This document shows positions 46,187-56,817 of a stretch of 64,000 nt of DNA, piece after piece. The first letter of the stretch is position 1. Each line of letters starts with the position of its first letter. A program made the translations under genes and the position numbers. This DNA comes from Phanerodontia chrysosporium. Taxonomy: Eukaryota; Basidiomycota; Agaricomycetes; Polyporales; Phanerochaetaceae. The stretch lies in contig MJGA01000013.1 of the NCBI GenBank assembly GCA_001910725.1, positions 496,001-560,000 on the forward strand, in the 5' to 3' direction. The notes beneath the pieces were generated by a model. The model saw nothing but the letters and a program-made list of their open reading frames with translations, did no database searches and had not been told where the DNA came from.

Positions 46187-47796
46187 CGTGTGTATGTGTG
46201 TGGTTGGTTGGGTTGGAAAGGTGTCTTGTTGAGAGGTGCACGACGCGTCGGTTGTAGGCAAGGTGAGATGGTTCGCCAGCCAGGCGAGCACAGGCTTTTA
46301 TATACAACGGAAACCAACAACTGACGGAATCAGCTGAAACAGTGATGCCCAGCTAGTCAGTCCCAGTCAGAAAATGCGGCGGTGCGGACACGGTGCCGGG
46401 TCATCACACACTGCCTGCGGCGGCGCATGTCCTAGGACCACGGGAAGCGGTGCCGTCCACATCTCGCCGCGTGCGTGGACACGCCGCCCAGCCAGATACG
46501 CGGCGTGCGGGGCTCGCCCGGGGCGGTGGACGCTGCCCGCGGCAGCGAGCCGTGTGCTGTGCGCAGGCGGGCGCATCAACTGAGGTGCCCTCCAGGCCGC
46601 GTCTGCGCCCAGATCGGGGCAGACGCGCACGTGGAGACCCATCAACGCCAGCCCCCGTCGCAGGGCCCTGGCGTGGGCAGCCGTGCAGCTTGGGCCGCAG
46701 GCGGCCGTCAATGCAGAGGGAAGATGCCCTTTCGAGAGGCAGATGTGCGAAAGAGAGGAGCGCACTTGCCCAGGCACCGCGCGCGTCGTGCGGTCGCTGT
46801 GCAGATGCGGCGATGTCGAGATGTCCCTGTCCCTGTCAGCGGGGCGCCCATAGCGCAACTGCTTTGCATCGTCTGGCACGCCTCGCGCCAGGCACGTACG
46901 CCGACGTCTGCCTCTGTCGACGTATCATGGACGCGGCTCGTCCAGGCCAGGCGCGAGGCTGTCCGTCTTTTCTTGGGACAATGTCCCCAAGGAAGCTCGT
47001 GTCTCATCCTGTGCATCTGACAGAGTGCCAGCGAGTACGTACAAGTGGGTCACCCCGAAGAAAGAGAAGCTGTCCCCGTCAAGGCGCAGACACGAATAGC
47101 GTTAGGCCCCGGCCTGAAACGTTGGCAACAGCGACAGCCCTCGTTCAGCCAGAAGTCTCGAAAAGCAGCACGGCACGGCCTTCCCAGGCGGTAAGTCCGT
47201 GGCGTGATGAAGTGCAGGCCCGCAGTGATCGAACGCAAGACTTGCCGCCGGGCTGCGTTTGCTGCGCTCGTTGTGCGCCGCGGACGACATTGCGAGCGCA
47301 GCGGCCCGCCATCTGACACTCGCAGCAAGTGGTGATTGGCATGCCGCTCCCGTGCAACCCAGGCACGCATGCAATATATGCACACCGAAGGCAACTCCGT
47401 TCGGAGAGCAGACCCTGGGCGGCTAGGCGGACATTGGAGTGTGGACTGGGATGGTTGAGCGGCCGACGTGCTAGCGTCGCAGCACCACCGCCATCCACGG
47501 GCTCGTGGTGCTCCACGACTACGGCTAGCGAGTGAACGTGTCCCCACAATATTAGCGTTCCTTCAGGCTCCTGGGAGCTGACAGTTTTCCGGAGACATTG
47601 TCTGCGGACGCCCTGCGACGGGCAAGGTCGCGCCCCGAGCGTTTAGCCCGACTGGAAGCGATGGTTCAATCACGCTTTGACGTAGCTGCTATGTTTCGGA
47701 TACTATTACAACAGGTGCATTGCTTCTTAGTTGTGCATACGCCAGTGCCTCAGGCGGGCCCCTGCACTGTCGGATGTCGCGCGCAGACGGCGTTCC
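46187..47796. other. GC-rich, gene-poor stretch
   Basis: Open frames up to 307 codons occur in several frames at once, with Arg/Ala/Pro-rich composition typical of chance frames in GC-rich DNA. No family recognised. It ends at the 3' end of the quinone oxidoreductase gene. Confidence 0.4.
46295..46304 (-). promoter_or_regulatory. TATA box of microprotein 2
   Basis: TATATAAAAG on the minus strand, a near-consensus TATA box about 110 bases before the ATG at 46186. Confidence 0.55.
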
Positions 47797-49237
47797 TCAG
47801 GGAATCGTGACAATGAGCTTCCCGCTGGCCCAGGAGCATCAGCAACCCGAAACGGCAGACGAGGCGCGCATGGAGACGACGTACGCGTTTGCATCGGCCT
47901 CCATCGTGCGGTGCGCGTCCTGGATCTTCTCTAGAGGAAAGACCTCGTGGATGTACGTGCGGATCTTTCCCTCGCCCTGGCTGCCCGTGATATGGCCCAG
48001 GATCTGTTCCTGAAACCTGTGGAAGCTGTTCAGCACTGCCTCCTCACGCCCGGCGAGCAAGGGGGCCCCAGGAGACGCACTTGTCTATGAGGTCGGCCTG
48101 ATACTCTGCTGACCGACTCCGCAGCGTCGAGCCCTCGATGCAGAGCCGCTTGTACAGGATGGGGCCCAAGTCGACTTCGTCAACCTTGTTCCCTGACAAC
48201 GAAGATACCTGTGTCAGTCCTGCGAGGTTCCATGATTGAAGATGCACAGTACCGCTCAGTGTCGCGAGAAGCGTCATGCGCCCGTCCTTCGCAAAGGACG
48301 CAATGTTCTTGTGCCAGTGCGAGCGGCCAACAAAGTCGATGATCACATCGACGCCTTTCTTGTTCGTGATCTTTTGTGTCTCTTCGAAAAAGTCCTGCGT
48401 CTTGTAGTTGACCGCGTGCGTGGCGCCATTTGGCATCCTGAGCAGGAAGTCTATCTTTTGCTGCGTCGAGGTCGTCGCCGTGACCGTCTTCCTGCGGAGA
48501 GCCACCGTCAGCAGCCTGTGGACGACGTATACACGAAGGCACGCACGCGCCGTAGAAGCGCGCCAGCTGGATGGCCGCGATGCCCACGCCGGACGCGCCA
48601 GCGTGGACGAGGACGTCGTCGCCCTGCTTGCACTGAGCGATCAGGATAAGGGCCTGGAAGGCTGTACCGCACGCAACGCTGTCAGCACGGTCCGCGGCTG
48701 GGGGAACGCCGTCATTGCCGCACCGGTCAGGAAGTTCTCAGGGATGCTCGCGGCCTCTTCCCAGGTCAGGTGCGCGGGCTTCGGCATCACGTTCGTCTCG
48801 GGCAGGCGGATGTACTCTGCGTACGCGCCCTGCGGTGCGGCGCCCCGTCAGCACATCGCCAGCGCGAGCACACAGAAGGGCCGTCTCGTGCTCACCCCGA
48901 GGGCGAGGCCTATCACCTCGTCGCCGCGCTGGACCTTCGCGCCCGCGCCTTCGCCCAGTTCCGCGACAGTTCCGGAGAACTCGACGCCCAGCGTGTCCGG
49001 CGCACCTGGAGGCAGTGGGTAGCCCCCGTTGCGCTGCATGATGTCCATGCGGTTCAGGCCAAAGGCCTTGATCTGCGGGAGGATGCGGTCAGGCGAGGCA
49101 TGGGGGCTGCCAGACGGGGCTGTTACCTTCACGAGGACCTCGCCGCGACGTGGGACAGGCCGCTCGACCTCGCCGATGTAGAGGTTCTCGGCGGGGCCCT
49201 TGCCGTCTTTGATACAGACTGCACGCATGGTAGGCAT
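47797..49237 (-). CDS. NAD(P)H:quinone oxidoreductase-like, zinc-free MDR (PIG3/QOR type)
   Basis: Medium-chain dehydrogenase/reductase. MPTMRAVCIKDGKGPAENLY opens the GroES-like domain; KAFGLNRMDIMQRNGGYPLP and TLGVEFSGTVAELGEG follow. The nucleotide-binding domain has DDVLVHAGASGVGIAAIQLA, THAVNYKTQDF, KKGVDVIIDFVG and GRMTLLATLSG. The end is FQEQILGHITG, IHEVFPLEKIQDAHRTMEAD and, after an intron (GTACGTCG...GGCCAG), GKLIVTIP with stop at 47797. No zinc-ligand cluster, so it belongs with quinone reductases of the PIG3/TP53I3 type. Introns near 49140, 48860, 48540 and 48070. Probably cytosolic NADPH-dependent reduction of quinones. Confidence 0.85.
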
Positions 49238-51156
49238 GGTCGTTGCGATACTCTGTCTGGCTATGCTTTAGCGAGCAGAAGAACTAGATAGTTTGTAGAG
49301 CAGATATAAACCTGTTCTGCTTCTCGAGAGATATGCTGGGTTCTGCAAAGCAATGGTAAGTGATAGACACCGCGTGAGAAGCTGCGTTGGATATGTCTTT
49401 TTTGAACGATTTATCTTTGGATGCGGCTTACGAAGCCAGGCCTAAAGGCGAATGATGACGCAACCCGTTCTGGAATGGAGGACTGCAGCTCCACATTAGG
49501 AAGGTGCTGTAGTTCGTGGTGGGCTGTGTAAACCGCGAGCGAGAACAAAATGCTACCATGCTTCAATTGCGGCCTGGATTGAGTAGAGCCGCTTCCTCCT
49601 AGGAACGGATTTGACGGAATATGCCATTTGCTTGTGCCCCTCAAACTCCCCTTTCGCACGCTAATAGAAGTCGTCTATCGGAAGTAGCGCCTTGTAGGCA
49701 CCACGACTCCCGATACGCTGAGTGACTGTCCGACGACGAGGGATCAAAGATCCATAACGTTACGGCACACGCTATCTGCCCAGACTGTGCCCAGCGAGTA
49801 GAGGGCGCCATCTGCCTCGTGTTCGGGCCGGGCATGACTCTGGTGGGAACAGCGAACGACATCGTATACGCTATGACTTGCCACATCCTCACCGCAGCTA
49901 CCGACCTACTGCTGCGCGTTCATGAGTCTAGGATGTGCATGAGCGGAATGCTCCATTGACATATAGATTTCTGCCGCTCGGTCGGAAACCACGTTGCAAG
50001 CTGGACACTCTGCCGGGTGCGCAGAGCGCAGCGGTGCTTTGTCCTTTCCCGGAAGAAGAGAACGGATACGCTGAGCCTACTGAATGGCATCCCACAATCG
50101 CTTCTGCGCCTTTCCGACTCATCGGAAACGGAGAGGCGCCGTCCACGATAATCTGTGATACCACACCTTCTTCCTGTCTGCGTCGGACATGAGGTCAGGC
50201 GGGCCGACTGTCGCAGACGACGGCGCGAACAGACGGTAGGCTAGCACGAGCGTATCGCCTCCCGGCAGCACATCAGCCCCGTGCGTAATTAAGGGCGGGA
50301 GCCTTGTGGCGCCGCACAGGAGGAGATCGAATATTGTAACCCCACGCACCTAGGGACTCCCGCGAGCCTTGGCGGACTCCCAACCGCCGGCGACACTTCT
50401 CCTTGGAGCAGGCGACGTAGGCCCCGGGTGGCCTGTCGTGCTACACACACCGTATCGCCCTGTGCCTTAACGCATGACCTGCGACCATGCACTGGGCCCG
50501 CAGCTGAGTAGCCGAAGCTCGCCTGCGCCAGCCGGACGACGAGATGGGGGCTCGATAATGGCCAAAGCCCCGAGGGCAATCTTCGCATTCGGCGGTGCAG
50601 CACACCTCGCGAAAGGCATCCCTCTGGGCATGCGCCAGCATGGACGCTGAACGTAGTCAGAGAAGATCGCACTTTGCACAAGCCCGCGCGCCGAAAGCGT
50701 GCAGAAGACACCCATGGCGCCCATAGGCCTGCATTCCGAGTGGTATGTTCCCAGGGGGCGCGTCGTCTGCAGCGCGGGCGTCCACGGAAGGCGCACAAGC
50801 CCGGCGTCCTGATAGCACGCCGCGGGCGAGGCTGTGGACGGCTCTGCAGATCGTGCTCGATAAGTGCAGGGCGCACGTCCCTGCGCTCCCACTGCCTATC
50901 TTCGTAGGTTCATAGCCACGTCTGGGCGGCGTCTCCCTTCATCTTTCTGCGGGCGACAGCAGGAGCTCGCCATCTGCGGCACCGACACCGGGGAAATGCG
51001 GTGTCAATAGACGAAACCTATATAGGCCCGCGAACGCAGAGGGAGGTCGCCAAGCAACGCAGCCCTCGTACAACCCTCTGCACACCTCCCCTCGCGGCCC
51101 ACACCCAGTCAGCCCGCGCATTCACCCTCTTGATACGCATAGCAGAACACGCAGAG
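49238..51156. other. GC-rich, gene-poor stretch
   Basis: Nearly 2 kb upstream of the quinone oxidoreductase and of microprotein 3. Overlapping chance frames only; no RNA, repeat or domain seen. Confidence 0.4.
51018..51027 (+). promoter_or_regulatory. TATA-like box of microprotein 3
   Basis: CCTATATAGG, about 135 bases before the ATG at 51157. Confidence 0.4.
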
Positions 51157-51393
51157 ATGTCCACCTCTACCGCATACGCCGCGCTCCTCACCACCCTCGC
51201 GATGCCCGCGAGCCCCCGCCTCGCAAGCGGCGCACACCCACATCCGGCATCGTCACTTGCTGCACCTGCGGTGACGACGCCCGCACACAGCAAGCGTGCA
51301 GCGCTCTCGCGCTCGAGCTCGCCCGACGCGCGGAGACACCACGCAAACGCGATCAAGTCGAGCGCAGACTCGTACGCGCCAGTGTTCTTCTGA
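51157..51393 (+). CDS. Microprotein 3 (78 aa) with C-terminal NAIK...VFF motif
   Basis: ATG at 51157, TGA at 51391-51393, 78 residues. It starts MSTSTAYAALLTTLAMPASP, is rich in Ala, Ser, Pro and His, and ends HANAIKSSADSYAPVFF. The last 15 residues line up with microprotein 1 without gaps (N-A-I-K, Ala at +3, Ala at +7, V-F-F at the end). Small Ser-rich middle with basic RR near residue 59. No transmembrane helix or CaaX motif. The frame extends upstream to 51001, but this ATG has a favourable context and fits the sister genes. Confidence 0.5.
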   Translation: MSTSTAYAALLTTLAMPASPRLASGAHPHPASSLAAPAVTTPAHSKRAALSRSSSPDARRHHANAIKSSADSYAPVFF

Positions 51394-52043
51394 GCACGGC
51401 CGCGCTAGCGAAGCTACGATGGATTGAGCTCTGCTCTCCAAACATTTCGCAGAAGATGCTTCGGCGCCGCCGCTCAAAAGGAAGACACGCACCATAACCT
51501 CGTTACGCCCCCCTCGCTACGCCGCTGCTCCGGCCTCTCAATCAGAGCTGAGCTAGTAGGGCGACGCCGTAATTCGCTCCGCATGGGAATATGGTTGTAA
51601 TTTATCCGGTGTTGGGATCATAGGCACTGTTAATGAAGAGACATAGGAGAGGAGCGGGAGGATGGACTTCTTGCAAACGCGGACACTTTAGCGTATACGG
51701 ATACCTAGTAAAATACCTACGATACCTGCTGTAATTTTTCTTCTTCAAGGCTCTACGGGTCTTGCGCTACGCGATTGGCTGCCTTAGCTGTAACGACTGT
51801 GACAATAATCCAATGGGGCGCAATTTAGTGCATCTTACGAGGGCGTTAGCGAGATGGAGTTGTGCGCTCCCGAGGAGCGTCACAAGACACGAGACGCTGC
51901 ACCTGGCCCAAGAAGAAGAGTTCTCAGACAGCGACGCATCACGGTGAAATAGCCAAAGTGGATAACAAGCAGCAGAGCACTGGACATACGAGGGAGCGAC
52001 TAGAGACCCTTCTTCCCAATGAGCGCCTCCTTTGCGCTCCGCT
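51394..52043. other. Intergenic, nothing recognised
   Basis: Between microprotein 3 and the 3' end of the L1-domain protein gene. No supported feature. Confidence 0.4.
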
Positions 52044-53816
52044 TCACTTCAGCACCTTCTCCTTCTTCTTCTCCAAGCCCGACGCCGCAGCGATCTTGCG
52101 CTTCACGTCCTGCACCGACACGGATGCCGTAGGCGCAGCAGCAGCAGGCGCGTCCACGTCAGCGGCGGCGGCGGCGGCCTTGGCGCCCTTCGTCTTTTTG
52201 GCGGGCTTCTTCGCACTCGCGTCCGCCACGGGGGCTGATCCGCGTCCTTGGCAGCCTTTGCCCTCGTCTTCTTCGCCGGCTTTGCGCCCTCGCCGTCGGC
52301 AGCAGGCGCAGGCGGCTCCTCGCTCGCGGGCGTGAGCACGAGCGGCGTCTTCACCTCGGCGAGCTTCGAGATCGCGCCGCTCACGGGCGTCTGCGCCGTG
52401 CCCTTCTTGCGCTTCTCGCCAGGCGACCGTGCAGCCTTGAGGCCGTCCGCAGGCGTGTTCGGCGGCGGCACGGCACCAGCAGACGCGGTGGTCTCGTCAT
52501 CGAAGAAGTCCGTCGCGCTCGCGCGCGCTTTTTTCTTGGCCGCGACACTCGGCGTCGCAGGCGCCGCCGCCGCTGCGGTCGACGTCGAAGGCTCAGGGGC
52601 TGCGGCCTTGTTGCCCTTCTTCTTCTTCGCCTCTGGCGCTTGGGCGGGGGTTTCCTCCGGCGCCGCAGGAGCGACGGGTGCGTCCTTCGCGCCCTTCCGC
52701 TTCTTCGCTGCGGGTGCCGCCGCCGCCTCAGACGCTGCCGCGGACTTGGCCTTCTTTTTCGGTGGCTCGGCCTCCTCCTCTGCAGCGCGCTTCTTGCCCT
52801 TCGCAGCCTTCTTCTCGGGCACAGGCTGCGGCTCCTCCTCGCTCTCCGACGCCTCAGCCTCAGACCCGTCCTCAGACTCGCTCGCTGCCTCCTCGACCAG
52901 ACCAGACCAGCGTCCGCCCTCCTCTGCGCTCAGGTCGCAAGTCCATATTGGCAGGCTTGTAGATGTGCTGGTCTTGATGTGTAGGCTCTGGATGTTATCC
53001 CATCCGCCCTTGATGGCCTTTGCGATGGCAGGGAGAGCGGTCTTCAGGTTTGCCAGTACCTTGGCAGCAGGCTGGGACACGGTACCAATCTTTACCGACC
53101 TAGACAATGTGTGAGCGCTGCTCATCGTAGAAAATTAAATGCAACGTACGAGCAGGTGCCCTGATTTTGGTGGAAGTAGGTGGAGGAGATGGCGCGCTCA
53201 AGCTCTCCCTTGAGGTCCTTGCGTGTAAGGCACACCGGGATGGGTTGTCTAAAAGACAGGTCAGCGGATGTGTATACGATAAAGTATAGGAGCGTACTTT
53301 TTGGCTTCAAAGAACTTCTTTCCAGAAGACCTGGGAGCAATGGTACAACCCGCTCGTCCGCGAGGAACAGGTCGTTCTCCTTGAGGAGCAGGCGGCGAGC
53401 CTCAAAAGGCTTGAACTTGCCCTTCAGCTTCGCTACGCCGACCACACGCGAGATGAACTTGATGTTGTTTGCCTCGAGCAGGTCCTTGTATTCGCGTTGT
53501 GGGTCTTTCGTGATAAGGCAGACGGGAGAGGTGCGAGGATCTACGAGAGGGTGCGCAAGGGGACTACACCACCGTAAGCTTTGAGATTCGAAAGCATGAG
53601 CAAGAAAAGGACGTACATTCGGTGAGGCTTCAGCTTCTTCTCCGGCTGCATCTGCTTGACAGTAATCTGGAGCCATACATGCTGCTCCTTCCCTGGCAAA
53701 AGCTGAGTCTCCTGCAACTTCTCTTGTCGCCGTGTCTCGTGCTTCAAAAGAGCCTCGACGGCGAGTTTGCACTGTTTTTCTGAGACATGTTCGTCAATGA
53801 GCTCTGCAGCAGCCAT
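52044..53816 (-). CDS. Ribosomal-L1-domain nucleolar protein (Cic1/UTP30/RSL1D1 family)
   Basis: Ribosome biogenesis factor. MAAAELIDEHVSEKQCKLAV begins the L1-like domain. Core segments: PLAHPLVDPRTSPVCLITKD, IKFISRVVGVAKLKGKFKPF, EARRLLLKENDLFLADERVV, PIPVCLTRKDLKGELERAIS and, after an intron, SVKIGTVSQPAAKVLANLKT, GWDNIQSLHIKTSTS. A long acidic then Lys/Ala-rich tail (AEEEAEPPKKKAKSAAASEA and similar) fits a nucleolar protein. It ends DVKRKIAAASGLEKKKEKVL. In the tail near 52232 one C is missing from a C run between DADQPP and VADASAKKPAKK. Yeast relatives Cic1/Nsa3 and Utp30 bind pre-rRNA in pre-60S and pre-90S particles; which paralogue this equals is not clear. Confidence 0.85.
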
Positions 53817-54345
53817 TCTTGGGTCCCGGTAGTCCAGAAAAGCAAGACAAGAGCGAGGTAATCTGCAGGCAAGCAGAGGTTGAGCGGGAAGCAATTGATG
53901 CCGCCTCCAAATTTCTGCAGCGGAGAAAATACCGGTAAGTAACTGGTATAAGTCACAGCGGTAAGGTCCACTTGAAGCAGCGTCAGTACATTTACTTATA
54001 CGAGCGTCTGTTTTGTAAGAACTGGTAAGTAGACCCGAGTAACACCAGTCTCTAATGTGGTTTTATTTCTTGTGGCTCTTGCCTGTTGACCACTTACCTG
54101 CCAGAACATCCGCGTACTTTGCACTATTTATGCGCTACTGAATCCCTCTATCGTGACGACTAGTGCCGCGACAAACGACCTGCAGGTTTCGGCTGCCTGA
54201 CCAGGTGATATAACACGCCTTGAAAGCTTGATGCACCACGCGCACCCGGACACCGGACTTACCCACACCTACACTTTCGTGACCACATTGCGCTCGCGAT
54301 AAGCCTAGCAGCAGGAGTTTGAGGTTAACCCCTTACCCCCACGAC
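53817..54345. other. Divergent intergenic region
   Basis: Shared upstream region of the L1-domain gene (minus) and the M64 peptidase gene (plus). It contains three AACTGGTAAGTA-like segments (near 53940, 54020 and 54095) of unknown meaning. Confidence 0.4.
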
Positions 54346-56597
54346 ATGCATTTTGTCTGTGCATCCCTCGTCACACTTGCTCTTTCGCTCTCAGGGCTCG
54401 CCGCGTCCCTCGGGGCCAGTCGCTCGGCCGGGCGACCTCTGGAACTCATCTTCCTCCGAGGCAAGGACGGCACCTGCGATGTACTGACCGTACGCCAGAC
54501 ACAGAAGGTGCGCGGCCTACGCGCAGGGAAGTCCACAGCACGAGGCTCCAGACACAGCTCGGCGGTGGAGAACGAGTCAGCCTCGTTTCGTACGATGAAC
54601 GCGCCCTTTGGGCCGCTGCGCGAGCAGATTGCAGCAACACGGTCGCCCCTATATACGCAGATGGGCCGACAGAGCAGAGCGCGTTGACAGGAGTTGGGAC
54701 CCCAGCGTATTCCGACAACTTCGGGGGTCGCGCACCGCCCTTGCAGGTTGAGCCTCTCATTCAATCCGGAGACTCCAGCAACCGCATAGACTTGGTATTC
54801 TTTGCCGACGGCTGTGTGTATTCATACAGATGTGTATTGTCGTTGTACTGACTGTTTGTGCAGATACCGCTGATGAGTATAACAAGTTCATTGCGGACGC
54901 GCTGCGCCTCGCAGAAGACGTATCATATAACCAGACTTTCAACACCGTGAAGCCTCTCCTAAATTTTTGGGCTGCGTTTACGCCTAGCAAGGAGGTTCGT
55001 TATCTAGGAAACGTACTGTAGAACTATGTTGACATTTCTCCAGAGTGGCATTGGCGTCGGCGGAAAGCCAAAAGAGTAGGCCGTTCACGCCCAGCGACCC
55101 GCGCGTGTCCTAAGATTGCGTCGTGTTTAGCACTCCCTTCGGGCTCTATCGCGATGGCAACGAACTTCGCGGTGTATACTACAGCAATCCGGATGCTGCT
55201 AGGGCCGCGTGCCTCTCGCTGGGCGATGCATGCGACTACCCAATTCTCATGGGTAATGATCCGCTCTATGGAGGTCCGTGAAACCGTGCCTTTTTGTGTG
55301 CCCCGCTCATGCAGAAACTATAGGTCTGGGAGGAGAGTTCACGTACGTCTACAAATATACTTGTTAACTATCTCGTGGCTGAAGATCGCACAGCGTCATT
55401 ACTCCATCGCTCGCAAACGGACCGCTGGTTCTCAGGTGTGTTGTCTTGTTTAACGATGTCAGGTGGTGATACCAAATATTGAGACTATTGCCAGACATGA
55501 GCTTGGTCATTCCGTGATCGATGTCGGCGAGGAGTATGATGGAGGCTTCGCCTATTTTGGCGTGAATGCTGCTCAGGACCTGTCGCAGCCGGTCTCATGG
55601 GCTCACTGGCTCACTCCGACTTCCACATCCAGCGCTGCGCCAGCGACTCGAAGCGAACGCGCCGTTATGCCGCTCCAGGACTATGCCTGGACAATGCTCA
55701 ATGCAAGCAAACCCTGGTCGACGACCTTTAACGCGTCGGGCATGTACAACCGGCATCTCGTGCGTTTCTCGCTCTCGGGTCTGCCTGAGGCCTCGGACTT
55801 GAGTGTCGAGCTCGATGGCGAAGATCTTAGCTGGGTACCACGGCAGGACATAGGAGTTGACCGCTGGCACTACGATATCCACAAGAAGGGCGGTCTCGAC
55901 AATGGTGAACATGAGATAAAGTTCACGCTGAAGAACAAGGAGCGAGAGGGTGTGGCGCAGATGTGCAGTGTCGAGGTTCTCGAGTTCGGAGATGAAACTC
56001 AGTGGGTGGCACCCAGTATCGCCATGCGTCAAAACTGACTCTTGTCCGCCGTAGATTCAACGCTACCCCGGGACACTACAGCATGTATCCCACGTAAGCA
56101 TGCGTTACATACATCCTCCTACAAAACACTGAAGCCTCGGCTTTCTCATAGATTCTCCCTCAAAAACGAGACAACATTCCGTCCGACCAACGAAGATTGC
56201 CTCATGCGCCAGGTGACGACGCCCAACTTCTGCAAAGTCTGTATAGAGGGACTGTGGTGGTCGCTTTTACGGCGCGTCGATCTCATTGACGAGCTCACGA
56301 CGGCTTGCGCGCGACGGAACTTCCGGCACGGTCGACTTCACTGCGGACCTTCAACTTGTCCCCCTCGCTGGCTTCCGTGCGGACGCTGTCGCACCAAAGG
56401 AAAGCTATACGATACTTTGGACCAAGGACGGCGAGCCGTTGTCACAGTTCTCGAATAAGACGCGGCTGGCGGTTGACGGCGCGGATGCGAATGCAGTGTA
56501 CTCTGTCGACGTCACTTTTACGACCGAGGAAGTGCGCCTCGATAAAGATGGCCTGTTGACGTCTCATCTGGACATCGTACTTGCAGAGTTGTGCTGA
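54346..56597 (+). CDS. Secreted M64-family (IgA-peptidase-like) metallopeptidase
   Basis: Zinc protease. A signal peptide (MHFVCASLVTLALSLSGLAA) precedes a frame reading SNTVAPIYADGPTEQSALTG, NRIDLVFFADG|YTADEYNKF and IADALRLAEDVSYNQTFNTV. The active site is IARHELGHSVIDVGEEYDGG (HExxH with downstream EEYD). Further conserved stretches are GVDRWHYDIHKKGG, CSVEVLEFGDET, FRPTNEDCLMRQVTTPNFCK and VCIEGLWWSLLRRVDLID, then a C-terminal beta domain (YTILWTKDGEPLSQFSN). It has about seven introns. The N-terminal part near 54510 changes frame without a clear intron, perhaps another indel. This family is common in mushrooms, presumably for extracellular protein breakdown. Confidence 0.85.
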
Positions 56598-56817
56598 CAG
56601 GAATGAATATGAAATGAATGAAGATGACAATGGACATCAGATAGCAAGGTGGAAATTGTATCGAGCACGACGTGTGGATCTGGCGGGCTATTCAATAAAC
56701 TATGATATGTCATACATCTTGTTTATGGTCAAGATATGTGTACTGGCTGGTCATCTATGTGAGTGCTCTATATCTCGTAAATCGTATCTATGAAATGCCT
56801 TGGACGTCCTGCAAAGC

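Noticed and set aside
33396..47070. Shared string GAAGAAAGAGAAGC at 33402 and 47055
   Set aside because: Short purine-rich match without surrounding similarity; likely coincidence.
46393..47316. 307-codon plus-strand frame rich in Arg, Pro and Ala
   Set aside because: Frames of similar length occur in several phases of this GC-rich DNA; the composition is that of a chance frame.
43702..51393. Microproteins as mating pheromone precursors
   Set aside because: Basidiomycete pheromone precursors end in a CaaX box; these end in VFF without a Cys, and no STE3-type receptor is present in the window.
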